Of a stretch of 6,277 nt of DNA, positions 6,134 through 6,277 are shown piece after piece. Position 1 is the first letter of the stretch; each line of letters begins with the position of its first letter. The position numbers and the translations under genes were made by a program. The stretch is from Eubacteriales Family XIII. Incertae Sedis bacterium (GTDB lineage: Bacteria > Bacillota > Clostridia > Peptostreptococcales > Anaerovoracaceae), in assembly GCA_031283865.1 (NCBI GenBank), contig JAITAX010000256.1, positions 1 to 6,277 on the forward strand. The letters are read 5' to 3'. The notes beneath the pieces were generated by a model that was not told where the DNA came from, searched no databases, and was given only the letters and a program-made list of their open reading frames with translations.

Positions 6134-6277
6134 TCAAAAGCTCTTCATGCGCTCCGCGCGGTCGTCGGTGATTAAGCCGTCTATGACCTCGTCGAGATCC
6201 CCGTCGAGGAAGTAATCGAGCTTGTACAGCGTCAGATTGATTCTGTGGTCCGACACCCGCCCCTGCGGGAAGTTGTA
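6134..6277 (-). CDS. prfA: Peptide chain release factor 1, C-terminal end (5' part outside window)
   Basis: Only the last 47 residues and the TGA stop are present. They read YNFPQGRVSDHRINLTLYKL and continue through DGDLDEVIDGLI to the end. This is the conserved C-terminus of RF1, which recognises UAA and UAG stop codons and releases the peptide from the ribosome. The form NFPQGRVSDHRI with INLTLYKL is characteristic of RF1 rather than RF2. The GGQ and PxT motifs lie outside the window. The next gene, sua5, starts after 13 nt. In many Bacillota prmC, whose product methylates RF1, lies beside prfA; it is not between prfA and sua5 here and could be upstream. Confidence 0.96.
   Translation of the reverse strand, partial: YNFPQGRVSDHRINLTLYKLDYFLDGDLDEVIDGLITDDRAERMKSF

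Noticed and set aside
4966..6171. Long open frame of 401 codons on the plus strand
   Set aside because: It is antisense to sua5 and the start of rpiB, which have full conserved motifs. The translation is rich in Arg, His and Ala with no recognisable domain, as expected from the reverse strand of a GC-rich gene.

Overview
All genes I can support lie on the minus strand, so the operon reads from the right edge of the window to the left. In transcription order they are: the end of prfA (peptide chain release factor 1), a two-domain Sua5/YwlC threonylcarbamoyl-AMP synthase, rpiB, upp, tyrS, an ABC transporter ATPase of the MacB/LolD type, and a secreted protein of repeated Ig-like (CARDB/COG1361-type) domains that runs off the left edge.

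The window suggests a GC-rich member of the Bacillota, probably an uncultured or gut-type Clostridia lineage. The order prfA, sua5, rpiB, upp is a shortened form of the prfA-ywlC-ywlF-upp neighbourhood of Bacillus and clostridia. Upp and TyrRS look like Gram-positive family members, and nearly every start has a strong GGAGG-type ribosome binding site. This placement rests on gene order and protein recognition, not on a phylogeny.

Region by region: 6134-6277 is the prfA 3' end. 5041-6120 is sua5, the only gene here without a visible Shine-Dalgarno sequence. 4594-5028 is rpiB, 3936-4565 is upp and 2621-3904 is tyrS, all tightly packed with gaps of 12 to 31 nt. The 191-nt gap at 2430-2620 is the main regulatory region: two small GC-rich hairpins, a near-consensus sigma-A promoter, and an intrinsic terminator that lies downstream of the promoter but upstream of the next gene. 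1686-2429 is the ABC ATPase, and 1-1610 is the secreted repeat protein, 5' complete and 3' truncated by the window.

The right-hand genes are housekeeping: translation termination, t6A tRNA modification, pentose phosphate and ribose metabolism, uracil salvage, and tyrosyl-tRNA charging. The left-hand pair looks like a separate transcription unit. I infer that it forms an envelope-associated MacB/FtsX-type ABC system, with the permease gene probably just beyond position 1. I see no RNA genes, insertion sequences, CRISPR arrays or phage genes. The points most worth a second look are the promoter-terminator arrangement before the ABC gene and the ATPase plus repeat-protein pair. Nothing in the window clearly shows a new defence or biosynthetic system.
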